Assembly (NCBI GenBank): GCA_026260175.1
Contig: JAKCWW010000109.1
Span: 94,919-158,918, forward strand
Origin: Reticulitermes lucifugus
Taxonomy: Eukaryota; Arthropoda; Insecta; Blattodea; Rhinotermitidae
Direction: 5' to 3'
Length of the DNA: 64,000 bases
Shown piece by piece: positions 22,776 through 34,393 of the stretch; position 1 is the first letter of the stretch, and each line of letters begins with the position of its first letter. The notes beneath the pieces were generated by a model. It had not been told where the DNA came from. It searched no databases and worked only from the letters and a program-made list of their open reading frames with translations. The position numbers and the translations under genes are program-made.

Positions 22776-25700
22776 AAGACAGAATGCACGGTGAATATAA
22801 TGTGAAATACTGTTTTACTATCTTCAAATTTCCAAATAAATTTCTATTCTAAGGAATCAACAGTAGATTATTGTTTTTATCTACCGAATATACTTCGCAT
22901 CGACTTGGCTGAAGATATTACGGGCCATACATCTATGTGTTCTGTTGTCAGTTTACACAGTCTATGGTCTTCTTTATGGCGCCAGTACATACGGTGCAAC
23001 AAAGGATGTTTCTTCCCACGTTAAAGTACCAAAATATATCAATGGGAAATCCCTCTGTTACACGGTAAATTTAGAATTGCTTAATCGCATGGATTAAAAT
23101 TTTGTTTACATTTTCACCGTAATATATTATAACTTATTTATCGGAGTCAGGGTATGTTCATGTTCTGAAGCCACTGCGCTTTGCAGAGTACCTTCCCACG
23201 CTGCAATAAAGTGTTCACTGTATGTTTGCTTTTATAATCATCATGCTGCTGCGTTTTAATGACTATAAAAAAAATTTCGATTTGAAATGAAGGAACAGAA
23301 TGGCTGCATAATACTATGGCCGATTAAATGTTTAATTTCGATATGAAGGTAGTAAGCAGTACGGATAGGTATATATATAATAAGGTCCTATATTAATAAT
23401 TTGACATGAATCTTTTTCTTTGGATGAGAGGAAAGTATTGAACTATATCTTAAAAAGAAAAATTTCTTAGTGGTGTAAACTAGGCAGTGATCTGAATCAG
23501 AATAAAATTCTGTGACACCATTTTAAAAATACGGTGGTTGATATTCGAATTTCTTAATAGCATGGAATTTTGTTAACAGTCTGATAATTACCGACGGCTC
23601 CAAGAATTTTTTGTATGGTGGAGTCACATACTCGTGTAGGCTGTTGCTCGAGACTACAGTGCCTCCCTATATTAAGCTTACAACGCACTCTTTGTTCGAA
23701 GGGCACAAAGTAACGAAGCATAAGCGAGTTCAGAGTTAGTCTGACCCTGTGCTTCAGTCTGTATAACTCCACACCGGATTGTGATTAAATGTCACTAAAA
23801 TCTACGAAACGTGGCCGTCGAATGGGCACTCCTGATTCGTATTCTGTAGATCTTGGGCCCATAACACGGCACGGAGACCGGCTACTTTTACTGTGGTGGT
23901 AGTATCCTTAGTTACGTTGTGCCAGTAACAGGCCAGGACAATCAATGAGGCTGTGAATCTTACGTAGATGCCCTCCAGCTCATTATTCTCTAATAATCCT
24001 AACGCTTGACTCCGATCATCCTAACGCTTGACTCCGATCATCCGTGATTCCACATACACTGGGCTACTGACAGAAATAGTAAATACATCTGAAATAAACA
24101 AAATTCAGCAATCGCTTTCGCATGAATTTGACTTGTTTCGCACCCGCACGATATGCACTTTACTTTGACTAACACTCAAACCAAATGTGTAATATATTTT
24201 TTTAAACTCATAGAAGCTTAAAAATTTGGAACATGCTGCAAGATACAGACCTCATTAAGGTACAAAATGTTTTTGAATAATTTCTCGTAAAGTGAATATT
24301 TAACGAAATATGAGAGAAGGTAATTTTTGACTATACACTATTGTGATATCTGTAGTGTGATTATATTTGAATATCAACAATTAGTTACGCCTTTCTGCAG
24401 TACATGAACATAAAGACCAGTGATGCATGCAAAATCACACAAAAAATGTATTTGAAAAATAATTATGGATTACAGTTTCTCTTCCTTTTTAATAATATAA
24501 TCGTAGTTGCTTGGCCTAATTTTGTGCTTGATGGGTAGAAACGTATATTTCCTGCTCTTATTATGAGATATATATATCGTGATTATCAAGACTGTTTGAG
24601 TACTTAGGTTATATGTGTAGCTTATTTATCTGCAGACCGGCAAACACTTATTTGTTCCTGTAGTAAAGCTTCAAGTGGAGCGATCTCTAATTAACTGGCA
24701 ATTCACTGTGCTTGAGGCACGTGTTTCTTGTCTCTTCACACGAGACCGAAGCTAGTATTCTGTATACAGTTATTCATATATTCACCGAGCGACACTTTAG
24801 TACCTCTGTAATTCATAGAACGTGGAAGTTCAAAATTATCGCACTTTCTGTTTCACTGTAACACTTCCTGTGTAATATATCGTAGTACTCGCAATTTATT
24901 CCCTTTTCTCTCCCCTTTTTGTTTCACGTATTCTGAATTTATCAGTTCTCTTTTACTCGTCGACCATCCCCCCCTTGCACCCTCACTTTGTTTCCCCTCA
25001 CACATATACGCATATCTGGATGCTATTTTTTTTGTCAGTTTTCCCGCCAGAGGTAAGTCACGTCCAATCAGGTTTTGAGATAAGATAGAACCCCTGCAGC
25101 TCCCATGATCCTCATCTGTCTCCGGCAAGACAAGCTGCAACCAGCATCCGGTCTCTTTTTAGAGGAAGTGACGTCGCACTGGCTGTATATAACACACTCA
25201 GATTTATATGCAAATGCACATTTCGTTGGGTCCGTGTAACTTGTCCTAGTGTTAATTGCATTGTTAATATGAAATGAAAGAAGCCCTTTCGTGGCGCACT
25301 GTAGTAAATGGCACCTCAAGGGACAGCGGTAGAAGTAGTGAATTATGGGCTTCCAAGTGTAGGTCACGGTGTTCCTGAGATATTTAACCAACAAAAGTGT
25401 GGCAAACGATGAAGCGGCATGTACCTTAAGCCACAGAAACGTAAGCTAGTTAATTCATATTGCTTAAAATAATTTATAATGGATTCATCGTTCATGGCAG
25501 CAGACGTTGTTGTTGGGACTGAAAGTGCCTCTGCGCGTTGTTGTTTCCATTCTAATCCCGGAATGTGACTGCTCTGGGTGGTATTCTTCAGTCTGTCACA
25601 GTAACTGCTTGGATAATTCTTCAAAACCGAAGAAGAAGGCTTCGTTCGGCATTCCTTCAATAAGCTGATAAACCGTTCATCTTGGGTATTATAATAGAAC

Positions 25701-26131
25701 CAATACTGTATCACTACATTGATACATACATTTATCTTACTTTATTTTATTGTTTTAAACACGGTCTGCGAGGAAATACGAGGTACTGGGTAAAGTTCGA
25801 TTTGGAAGTTAGTGTGAAATGCGGTCGCAATTGACCCATAAATTTGCTGTGTTACTTTTATTGCGAATCTGCAAATAAAATTTGGGATACCAAACATGCA
25901 GGCGGATGCACTGACAGACTGATGTTGTAGGATGTACATTTTGTATTGCTTTGATACATTTTATGCAGATAATACTAAAAGTAACTGTTCTGAAACGTGA
26001 TGAAGACCTGCGGTAATAAAACAGTAGAGACTAATATTAAAGAATGTCACGTATAAAGTGCTCTCACAGGATGTGTTCTCTGCCTTTGCATTCGGATTCC
26101 GGCGGTCTCTGCCATAACGTGAATTTCCGTG
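22776..26131. other. long unassigned stretch
   Basis: No gene recognised. The 95-116 codon minus-strand frames at 24853-25714 overlap each other, have no motif, and are probably chance. One exact tandem duplication is listed separately. Confidence 0.35.
23997..24040. repeat. exact 22-bp tandem duplication
   Basis: TCCTAACGCTTGACTCCGAT plus CA occurs twice in direct succession without a mismatch. This suggests a recent slippage event or an assembly artefact. Confidence 0.9.
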
Positions 26132-26147
26132 ATTTCTCTGGGACTTT

Positions 26148-26434
26148 TTTTTAAGAAGGGTCCCGCAGCAGAAGCAACGGACGCACCGCAGCCTTGAGGC
26201 TTATTGTGCAACCCTGTGATGAAGATGAAGAGAAATATGATTAGTTTTTTCATTTTTCCAAGTAATGGAGCAAAGGTGGAATGAAATTGACAGGGGAAAA
26301 TCGAAGTACTCGGGGAGAAAACCTGTCCCAGTGTCACTTTGTCCACCACAAATTCCACATGGACTGACCCGGGATCGAACCCGGCCCTGCGCCGTGAGGA
26401 TCCGGCGACTAACCGCCTGAGCCATGGCACGGCC
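26148..26434 (-). mobile_element. full-length tRNA-derived SINE-A with target duplication
   Basis: Minus strand: the head GGCCGTGCCATGGCTCAGG, CGGTTAGTCGCCGG carries box A (TGGCTCAGGCGG), and GGGTTCGATCCC is box B. The body has TTTGTGGTGGACAAAGTG and CCGAGTACTTCG, then GGGTTGCACAATAAGCC, and the copy ends in an A run (26148 side). Near-identical direct repeats flank it: ATTTCTCTGGGACTTT at 26132-26147 and ATTTCTCTCGGACTTT at 26435-26450 (15 of 16 match). The element is 287 bp. The 129- and 74-codon frames over it are by-products. It is the reference copy for the family in this window. Confidence 0.93.
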
Positions 26435-26721
26435 ATTTCTCTCGGACTTTGTTATGTGGGTGAAATTCGGAAGGGACCTCGGACTACTTATCTCTATATA
26501 TCTTTATTCATTTAACCGTTTTCTGGACGCACTCATTAATTAATTTGTATAATAAACTGAATTTGTAAGTTATGTTACTTCCTATGTAAACATTTTATAA
26601 GGTGACTAACGTTTTCAACAGCATATCGCTGACTGCTGGCGGGTTCACCAGTACGTGTTGATTTTTAACATGAGTGTAATTCCATGATTTTGGAAGGGCT
26701 TTGCTTTTTTCGAATTTTCTG

Positions 26722-26935
26722 AAGCTTTGTTCGCTTGTGCTGCTAAGAGCGGTATTAAGATGAAGATGGATATAGAACATTGGGGGAATTGCATTGACAG
26801 GGGAAAACCCAAGTACTCGGGGAAACACCTGTCACAGTGCCACTTTTCCCACCACACATATCACATGGATTGACACATTAATCGAACCCAAGCCTCAGCG
26901 GTGGGAGGTTGGTGACTGCCAGCCAGAGTGATGGC
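26722..26935 (-). mobile_element. SINE-A copy, older
   Basis: Reverse strand keeps GTGGGAAAAGTGGCACTGTG, CCCCGAGTACTTGGGTTTTC and a worn box B (GGGTTCGATTAATG). The head near 26890-26935 is degraded. It lies only ~270 bp from the full-length copy and in the same orientation, but its tail differs, so it is a separate insertion. Confidence 0.75.
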
Positions 26936-29900
26936 TAGGTATGAAATTAATCTAAATAATACTGTAATATTCGATTCTACCTCACATAAAACATAGTGCA
27001 TATCCATATAAAGACCGATCGATTAATGTTTCTTGGGGAAATATTCACCTTATATGCCGTCAGTCATGTGGAAAACTTATGTCAAATCTGTAGGCAATAT
27101 ACGATTCAAATTTTTAGTAAATTGCAGGTTAAATAAAAATAAATTTTTATATTTGCATTCCGTCTTTCTAAAAAGCAGTCAGGCTGTGTTGCGTCAACGC
27201 AACCATCATAGCAGGCTAACCCTCCGATCAAACGTGTTCGTAATCGGTACGGACATTCGCCTCCTCCGCCCTGCTACAAGAATTTTACCGATTTCCAATG
27301 CAGGCCATTAGGTTTTGGCTCAAGGACCTTGGCACGGATTTATATTACGCTGCGATCGATGCACCCATGCGCAAATACGTCAGGCAGCTGGAAAAATTGG
27401 AGCTGTGGCACTGCTGAATACACATCCAGCTCCGATTCTAGGCGTGTGGAAAGCCGAAATAAAGTCATAACACCTGTGACGATACTAGTTACGTTACGCT
27501 CTCTGTATTAAACCCCATGTAAATACAAATTCTGATGGATCTCGTGTATTAGTGGGGGCGATTAAATATGTGAACACTGATATGTATCTAAATGATGCAG
27601 TACAAATTTCATCTTGTACATAGTAGAAAATACAGTCGGTGTCCCTTATAACAGGATTGCATACGGTGTACTCCCTTACCTGGTACCCAGATGTACCAAG
27701 GCATTGTTTACTTACAAATGGCTTACGGTACACACGTAAATGTGGTTACTTTTACGTCTATAAGATACGTACGGGGTTTTCCTGCGCCAGTTTTCACAGA
27801 ACTCACAAATGCTCAGCAGTGTTAGTTGCAAAGCTCTTATACCGAATTTCAAACAGGTCGGTCAAAAGTACGGACTGTAAGGATAGAAATGTAACTGTGA
27901 CTAAGCCGAGATTGATGCAAATCACGTTCGCTCCAGAATGGTTCTTGTATCACTTCTATACCTAATGTATACCTTTATATATATCCAGTCACTGATGCAT
28001 AATCACATGCTCTCATATCTTGTAACTCGGCCATTAAAGGAAGCCGAAAATTTTAAGTTATGTTTATAGCATACCAAAACAGAACAAGTTTGTAGAAGAC
28101 TTACTGGAAATTAATTGTGAGTGACTTATTAATATTATTCCTGAATGATTCACCAGCTTTTCATAAAATATAAGATATTAGTCTGACTAGTCCCACAGAC
28201 TAAATAACACGTGTGTATGTGACGTATTCTGTAAACATTGTTGATATGTTAGCAATCATTTACCTACACACACGTTTTTCAGTTAACAAAATAATTGCAT
28301 TGGGTATGTAAATTTGCAACTGCATACCAGCAGTCAAATTACGTATAATGTATAACTGTTTACTCTGAACTAATTAATCGATTAAGAAGTCACTGCAGGA
28401 GAGCGAACCCGTTATTTAATTTTTTTTTTGCTTGGAATATAGAAATACCAAATCTGGCTGTCACATACAGATGTATATGCTAGTAGAGGGGTGCACGAAT
28501 CCCAGGAGATGGTGCCTAATATTTGTGAGTCCTCAGTACGTAACGTCATGTTAGCCTTCTGGCGCCTAGAATTTTGTGTTGGTTCCTATATTTTTGGAAA
28601 ATATGTGGATCCGTTACCAGACATAGTACATGGTGTATATTATATAGTGCAATATGCAGTACATTGTATATAAGTTATAGTATACATTATATACTGCACT
28701 GTATAATATAGTCATAGTACATAAGTTATATTCTGTTGAAAAGGACAGCCTTTAAAGCTAATATTCAGTTACAGAAGTATTAATGACGCCGATATCCACT
28801 ATTTTTATACTGTAACTGTTACTTCTTTAACATTTAACGCAATCTATTAACAGTTACAAACTTCTTACTGTAGTGCAAAATGTTAACATTCCATCTGTTC
28901 CGAATGCTTGTGTTATGATCGTTGTCAACAAGGTAAGTTAGCGTGCGCACGCACGAATGCACACACAACAGTTTCATTTACCAGAAACAGATTTTTTCGC
29001 CCTCATGTTATTTAGAGGCGCTTTTGAACCGCATAGTTCATGTGGCGTCAAGCAGTAAGATTACTGTGAGCAGTAAATTTGAGAGGATTTGGAGGGAACC
29101 GGCCATAGTGGGTTTTAAGGTAATATTCCAGCATAGGCCTAGAGGAACTGAGTGAAACCGCCAAAACCTCAATAAGGATTGCCTTACCTGCCTTCTGCTG
29201 AAATTCGCACCCGAGAACTGCAGGATATGAACCAGGAACTATACACACGTGCAGCCGACAGATATTATTTATGAACGCTCTAATAACTTTTCCTTTGTTA
29301 CTTTACACTCGGAAATGTGTGATTTTTTTTTTATATACAGTCTTATTTTTCTGCATTTAATTGGATATCTCGTATGTAGAGCCACAAATACAGCTGAAAA
29401 TTTTCTGAATGACAATAAACTGAAGTTATTATTCCGACAAAAAGAATTGAAGGAAATAAGTGTGAAGCCTTCGAAAACCCAATCCGAATAAAAAAAAGGC
29501 CCAGCCTGGGAATGAAATTTTGCAAGATAAATCGGAGATACAATATTTCGGTGTTCTACAGGAATAAGGAAAATCCGTGCATTGACGTAACTCTTTCATT
29601 CACGATTTGGGTATAATCAACAAAGTTATCCGTCATTATCTAATATAATGCTGCAGTAGTCTGTGTTTGGAAGACATTTTGCCATGATTAATTTATGCTA
29701 ATGTAAAATATCTTTTTTTTACTTACTGATGTGGAAAAGGAACTTAGGATACGTAGAAAGTTTTAAACCTACAGTGCCGGCGTCGATGCACTGTACGGAC
29801 GTTTAATTCTTCAAACGCTGCCGTCTTTGTCGAATTTCACGATTGTAAATGAATTTACGGATAAGGTAAACTTAAAACCCCTTCGTCCTGGGTGGTAGTT

Positions 29901-32010
29901 GTATTCAAACCTCAGCGCTACTGATGGGTTAAATCCGCAGTATTTAGAAAGAGTACCCTCTGTCCAAAGACGCTTCTAAGCTTTGAATCCTCCAGAGAAA
30001 CGAAGATTCTGCCTGCTTGGCTGCAAGTGTTAGGCAGATGTATTACGTACAAGAGGTTGATGTATTGTATATTTGGTTGTGTGCAATGGGAAAGAAAGGT
30101 CAGGACAGTAGTCTGAATGCAAGAGTAAAAGACAAGCTAAGTCAGTGTTTAGGTGCAAGAAATATAAACAGTGGACAAAAATAGTAGCTATATTTCGACA
30201 GTAAATTCGAAGTAAAGACAATTGCTTATTTTGAAGACATTTTTTCACCACAAAATGTCTCGTTAGTGTACAGAACCATACATGTAAAACATTATGTCTG
30301 CCACCATTCGAAAGTCGTTGAAGATTCAGCAGTGTCTTACATGCGTACGTTTATAACTTGTTTGTGACGCTGTGTCAGTTATTTTGCTCACTGATTCGAT
30401 GACATTTAACGAATCTGTTTAAGCTGTCAAGACAGGCTACAGGCGATTTTAGTTTGTAAACTTGAAGGGATGAGAACAGTCTGGAGACTTGACCTCATAT
30501 GGGAGTACAACGTTAAAGCTGAGCTTTAAAAACTGGGATGTGACGGTGTGGTGGGATTCCTGTGCCAGTGGCTGGAGACCAATTGTGTGTCAATGATACT
30601 TCAGGCTTCATAAAAGGCACAGAATTTCTTCACTTGCTGAGCGAGTATGGCATGGACATAATGATAAGTAATTTTCTCCTTCTTCAAAAGTCGTTGCAAC
30701 GTGCTTTCACAAACTGCCCTGTAAATACTAAGTATTTTGTACACTCTATCGTGCAGTTACGCCAGTCGCCTGGAGGGAATGTAAGGATAATCATTCTCAA
30801 ATTTGTATGAAAGAGGATTTAGAATCTATTTTGACTGTGAAATGCAAGATCCTAACTCATTAAACACCTTGGTGCTACGTTCAGAGTAGCAGTTAATATC
30901 GATAACGTATCCAACAGATGTATCCTGGACAGACAAGAGATGAAACCTCAGAACTTGGTGCACGGCTGCTCTGACCTCTGACCCACACACGTGCAGAAAC
31001 CGTGTTTACGTTACGCCAGTATTGGTCTCTCACATCTCCACCAGACGTGTCATGAAATGGCTCAGCATACATTTTATTATCGACAATAGGCCAATATTTG
31101 CTTCTTGTAAATGTTCGCTTTAATCTTCCTGAAAGGACAGCTGGGCTAGAAGCAGAACCTTTGTATTTGTTTAGTTGGCGCAGGCACATTTGGGGAACTA
31201 CGTGTTTAAATTCAGAATATATCAGTTTATGATTTCAGATCTTCGGAAGTAAAATTGTGACTTAATTAACCATATACCTTTTCACTAAGGCAAGCTGTCT
31301 GATGAAGAACGTAGAAGTGGGAGGGCGTTTTCGGAATTATATCTTCTCTGATTCTTAGGGTCGGAGCTCTGACGTACTGATAAAAAATAAAGCATGTAAA
31401 TCGGCAGTTTGTAGGTCCTGTCTGTCCCTGTTTATTGTTAACAACACGGTTATAAACATAGAGTGTATTTCTAATATATTTATTTTATCTCAGCAGGTGT
31501 ATTGTTTCAAATTCAATTTACTCCTTTTGTCATTTTCGTAAAGGAGGGTCCACATGTACTGTAGCAAGCAACTGTGGGTTTGCTGCCTGTATCAGCAGAA
31601 CCTGAAGTGAACAAGCAGACAGATGCGGTACTTGCGAGTTGTGTGAACATTTTTCATCTTCGTGAGGATCGATTTCAATTTTCTTTGTGTAATAAGCTTA
31701 CATTGCCGGCTATAGCCTTGCCTTATAAGTCTCAGAGGATCCATACGAATCGAGTAGTGATCCACTAACGCGAGTTATTTCTAATTCATCAGTTCTCTTT
31801 TCTTCTCACTTTTCCCTCCTGTCTTCCGCTCGCTTTCATTCCCGTAACCATATTTCACTTCTTGTAACAAATGACCCTACTGCAATTCTCCCGTCTCTGC
31901 TACTTCAGTGTGAAAGATAAAATAAAACATTTTACTTTCATCATCTCAATTGCTGATTCGCTTTAAACATCGGTTTACTCAACAAACGAATAGGGCAAGT
32001 CCATCTAAGC
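26936..32010. other. long unassigned stretch
   Basis: Frames up to 108 codons (27639-27965) show no recognisable domain. A segment near 29910-29940 (AAACCTCAGCGCTACTGATG) weakly recalls SINE-E. A hairpin at 28635-28711 is listed separately. Confidence 0.35.
28635..28711. repeat. imperfect AT-rich hairpin
   Basis: GTATATTATATAGTGCA on the left and TGCACTGTATAATATAG on the right pair across a ~43-bp middle that itself is partly complementary (ACATTGTATA / TATACATTATA). It may be a small inverted-repeat insertion; no target duplication is evident. Confidence 0.6.
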
Positions 32011-32190
32011 AGTGAAGTGCCTGAGGTTATTGCCAATAGGATCCGTGGCCATCTCAGAGTGAAGTGCCTGAAATTACTACCAGTACGACACACGGTTTTC
32101 TTCATATTGAGGTGTCTGAAGTTGTCGCCACAAGGATACATGATTATTTTGGTAGGAAAGTACCTGAAGTTTTTGTTAGACTTTTCAGAT
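32011..32190. repeat. degenerate 47-48 bp tandem repeat, four units
   Basis: Units start at about 32011, 32058, 32106 and 32154, each beginning AGTGAAGTGCCTGAAG-like (variants GTGCCTGAGG, GTGCCTGAAA, GTGTCTGAAG, GTACCTGAAG). The first and third also share GCCAATAGGAT / GCCACAAGGAT. Both strands stay open through it (76 and 94 codons), but the peptide repeats are as degenerate as the DNA, so coding is not supported. Confidence 0.75.
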
Positions 32191-32775
32191 GATACAGGTC
32201 TGAGCTTACTGGCATTTGCCTTCACACAAAATGGTGTTGTAAATTAAACAGATTCTTGGCTGTAATGCTTTAGAAGGTTCACAGTGCTTCACAGTTTCGG
32301 ATTGTCATATGCAAGACACAAGAATGTTTCTACTTGTAAGGTCTTCTTAATACACAATCGCCAAATATAGCTCAGACATCTTTGTAGTAAAAAAACGTTC
32401 AGAGAACAAAGGTAATTAGAAGCAAAAGATCAATAAAAGAAATTCTGCACGATTAAGAAACTGCATTTTAGGGGGTTATTTATGATGTAATTTGGAATGT
32501 TAATGATTTTGTGCTTACAAACCACATATTTTAAGTTCCCTGATAACAAATTCAGTTTCTTCTCTTGACTCCTTCGTGAATTTATGTTGCTTCATCCGAT
32601 ATGGACGCATAATTCAGACAATTTGACTATAAAACTAATGTTTAATTTTACTTATTGACAGAATTTCAACTGACTTATTCTACTGTACAGAATACTGTTT
32701 TTGGACAAAACGAAACTTAAGACGCCAAATTTCAGGATATCTTCAATTTACATGGAAGATAACACATACAGGTAT
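32191..32775. other. no gene recognised
   Basis: Unassigned AT-rich spacer. Confidence 0.45.
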
Positions 32776-33306
32776 TCATATGTACGAAGATAGACGTATG
32801 CTGATTGCGTCTGATTTACTCGTGTAAGGAGACAGCCGAAATACACCACTCTTCTCCCTATCATTCAGATCCCTGTTTCTCGATTCCTCCACGTAAAAGC
32901 ACGCAAGTCTACCTCTCGGTTTCCATAAAATAAACTTGGTACGATATATCCACAAGAGTTTCGGAGTTAGAGGCACAAATTCCCTCACGTTGTGTGACGT
33001 TTCCCTAATTCTGCCATTTAATAGTTCCATTGTCCGTGTAGTTATGTAACTAATTGGTCGGAAAATGTGAGCCACAACGGTATCTGAACCAGATATTCTG
33101 GAAATGTGGTTGGCGGGTGTGTGGAGGAGAAGGAGAACGAGACGAAATTTGGAGCCACAAGTCAGGAAGATGCGTTGACCACTAGTGTTACTGCGGCCAG
33201 AACGCAGAAAGGTCGCTGCTATAACGTCGTCATGCCTTGCAATAATATCATTTTGCAGTCCACAGCTTACGGTGGAATTAGCACGCTCGTCTCTTTTGCT
33301 TCGCAT
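32776..33306 (-). other. 176-codon open frame of unknown nature
   Basis: This is the longest frame free of Ns in the window. It starts ATG-RSKRDERANSTV and continues to SDAISIRLSSYI before a stop. I recognise no domain; it has no signal peptide, transmembrane run or cysteine pattern, and base composition is only slightly higher in GC than around it. Its 3' boundary on the plus strand is followed by ordinary AT-rich DNA. It might be a remnant of a mobile element or a chance frame. No splice signals were assigned. Confidence 0.2.
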
Positions 33307-33483
33307 TAAAAGAGAAAAGGAAACAAACCTCCTACTGCCTCTACATGTCCAGAGTATGGTATAACCAAGATGTTGATTTTGAATATTCCCTATTCCTTTT
33401 TAATATAAATTAATAGTTAAAGAACGTTAGCACAAATGAATGTAAGAGTTAGTAATTAAGAAGGTCATCTGATCAGTAATCTG

Positions 33484-33501
33484 TTAATAATAATAATAAT
33501 T
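33484..33501 (-). repeat. (TTA)n tail of the LINE fragment
   Basis: Six TAA/TTA units adjoin the 3' end (minus strand) of the LINE fragment, as expected for a LINE that ends in short tandem repeats. Confidence 0.75.
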
Positions 33502-34335
33502 CATTCGTTACGCACTGTCTCTCGCGATAAGCCCGCAGCCTCTTCAAAAGCGAGTTCTCAGCAGAGTGTGATCTAGTACTTCCTCTTTCAAATTCCAGTG
33601 TCTTATCTGTTCTTTAACGACATCCAGTAGCTGCTTACGTCTTCTTCCTCGTCTTCGCATCCCTTATATTTTTCCTTATATCTTCCCTGCTATAACGTGT
33701 TTTAGAAGGCAGTTCCTACGCAAGATATGACCAATCCAGTTTTTTTAGGTAGGGTTTTAATCCCCACCTTGACTCTTTGTAATACTTAATTTTTCACACG
33801 ATCGGTCCACCTGATCTTCTCCAGCCTTCTCCAGCACCACATTTGAAAACATTTCAGGTGTTTCTTATCAACTTTCCAACGTGTCCAAGTTTCAGCACCT
33901 TAAAAAGCTTTGCTCCAAATGTAGCACTTTACTAGTTTCTTCCTTAAATTTAAGTCCAATATGCTGGTGAAAAGATTCTTCTTCTTACCGAAAGCTGCTT
34001 TTGCCAGGCAATCCTGGGTTTAATTTCACGTGTACATCTTGCATCATTTGTTATCGTGCTGCCCAAATAGTTGAAATACTCCACATTAACCGACTGATTT
34101 TGATCTATCATAATCTGTACTGGGTATAGTTGCCTTGATTTTTATTACCTTTGTTTTATCCACATTCATTTCCATTCCATGGTGTCTTCCAATTTCACTT
34201 AGTCTGTAATCATGGCCAGTAGCACCATTTCTTCCTTAGCCAGTAACACAAGGTCATCTGCATATTACACTGAGCGAATTACTTGTCCTCCTGTTCTGAG
34301 AGGCCTCCAAACCCTCAAGAGATTCCGTGGTAACG
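33502..34335 (-). mobile_element. non-LTR retrotransposon RT fragment with YADD box, broken
   Basis: On the minus strand, near 34280-34250, YADDLVLLAKEEM is readable: the catalytic palm box of reverse transcriptase. Further on come MEMNVDKTKVIKI, YFNYLGSTITNDARCTREI, then WCWRRLEKI and WTDRV, and a final HILRRN-like and RRGRRRKQLL-like region. This is the canonical order of a cockroach-type LINE ORF2 C-terminal half. The frame changes several times and stops are frequent, so it is a pseudogene. The start is cut off (a (ATA)n tract lies just upstream), which fits 5' truncation. Confidence 0.88.
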
Positions 34336-34351
34336 TACTCGCTGTACAAGT

Positions 34352-34353
<2 letters not shown>

Positions 34354-34392
<39 letters not shown>
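34354..34392. repeat. (ATA)n microsatellite
   Basis: Twelve or more AAT/ATA units. It lies just outside the truncated 5' end of the LINE fragment. Confidence 0.95.

Positions 34393-34393
<1 letters not shown>

Noticed and set aside
26047-26436. 129- and 74-codon minus-strand frames
   Set aside because: They translate the full-length SINE-A. SINEs do not code for protein.
28600-28750. CRISPR-like or bacterial features
   Set aside because: The window is eukaryotic; the repeats are an AT-rich hairpin and not spaced direct repeats.
30893-31189. 98-codon minus-strand frame as a possible Beat exon
   Set aside because: No Ig cysteine pattern, no splice sites in the right places.
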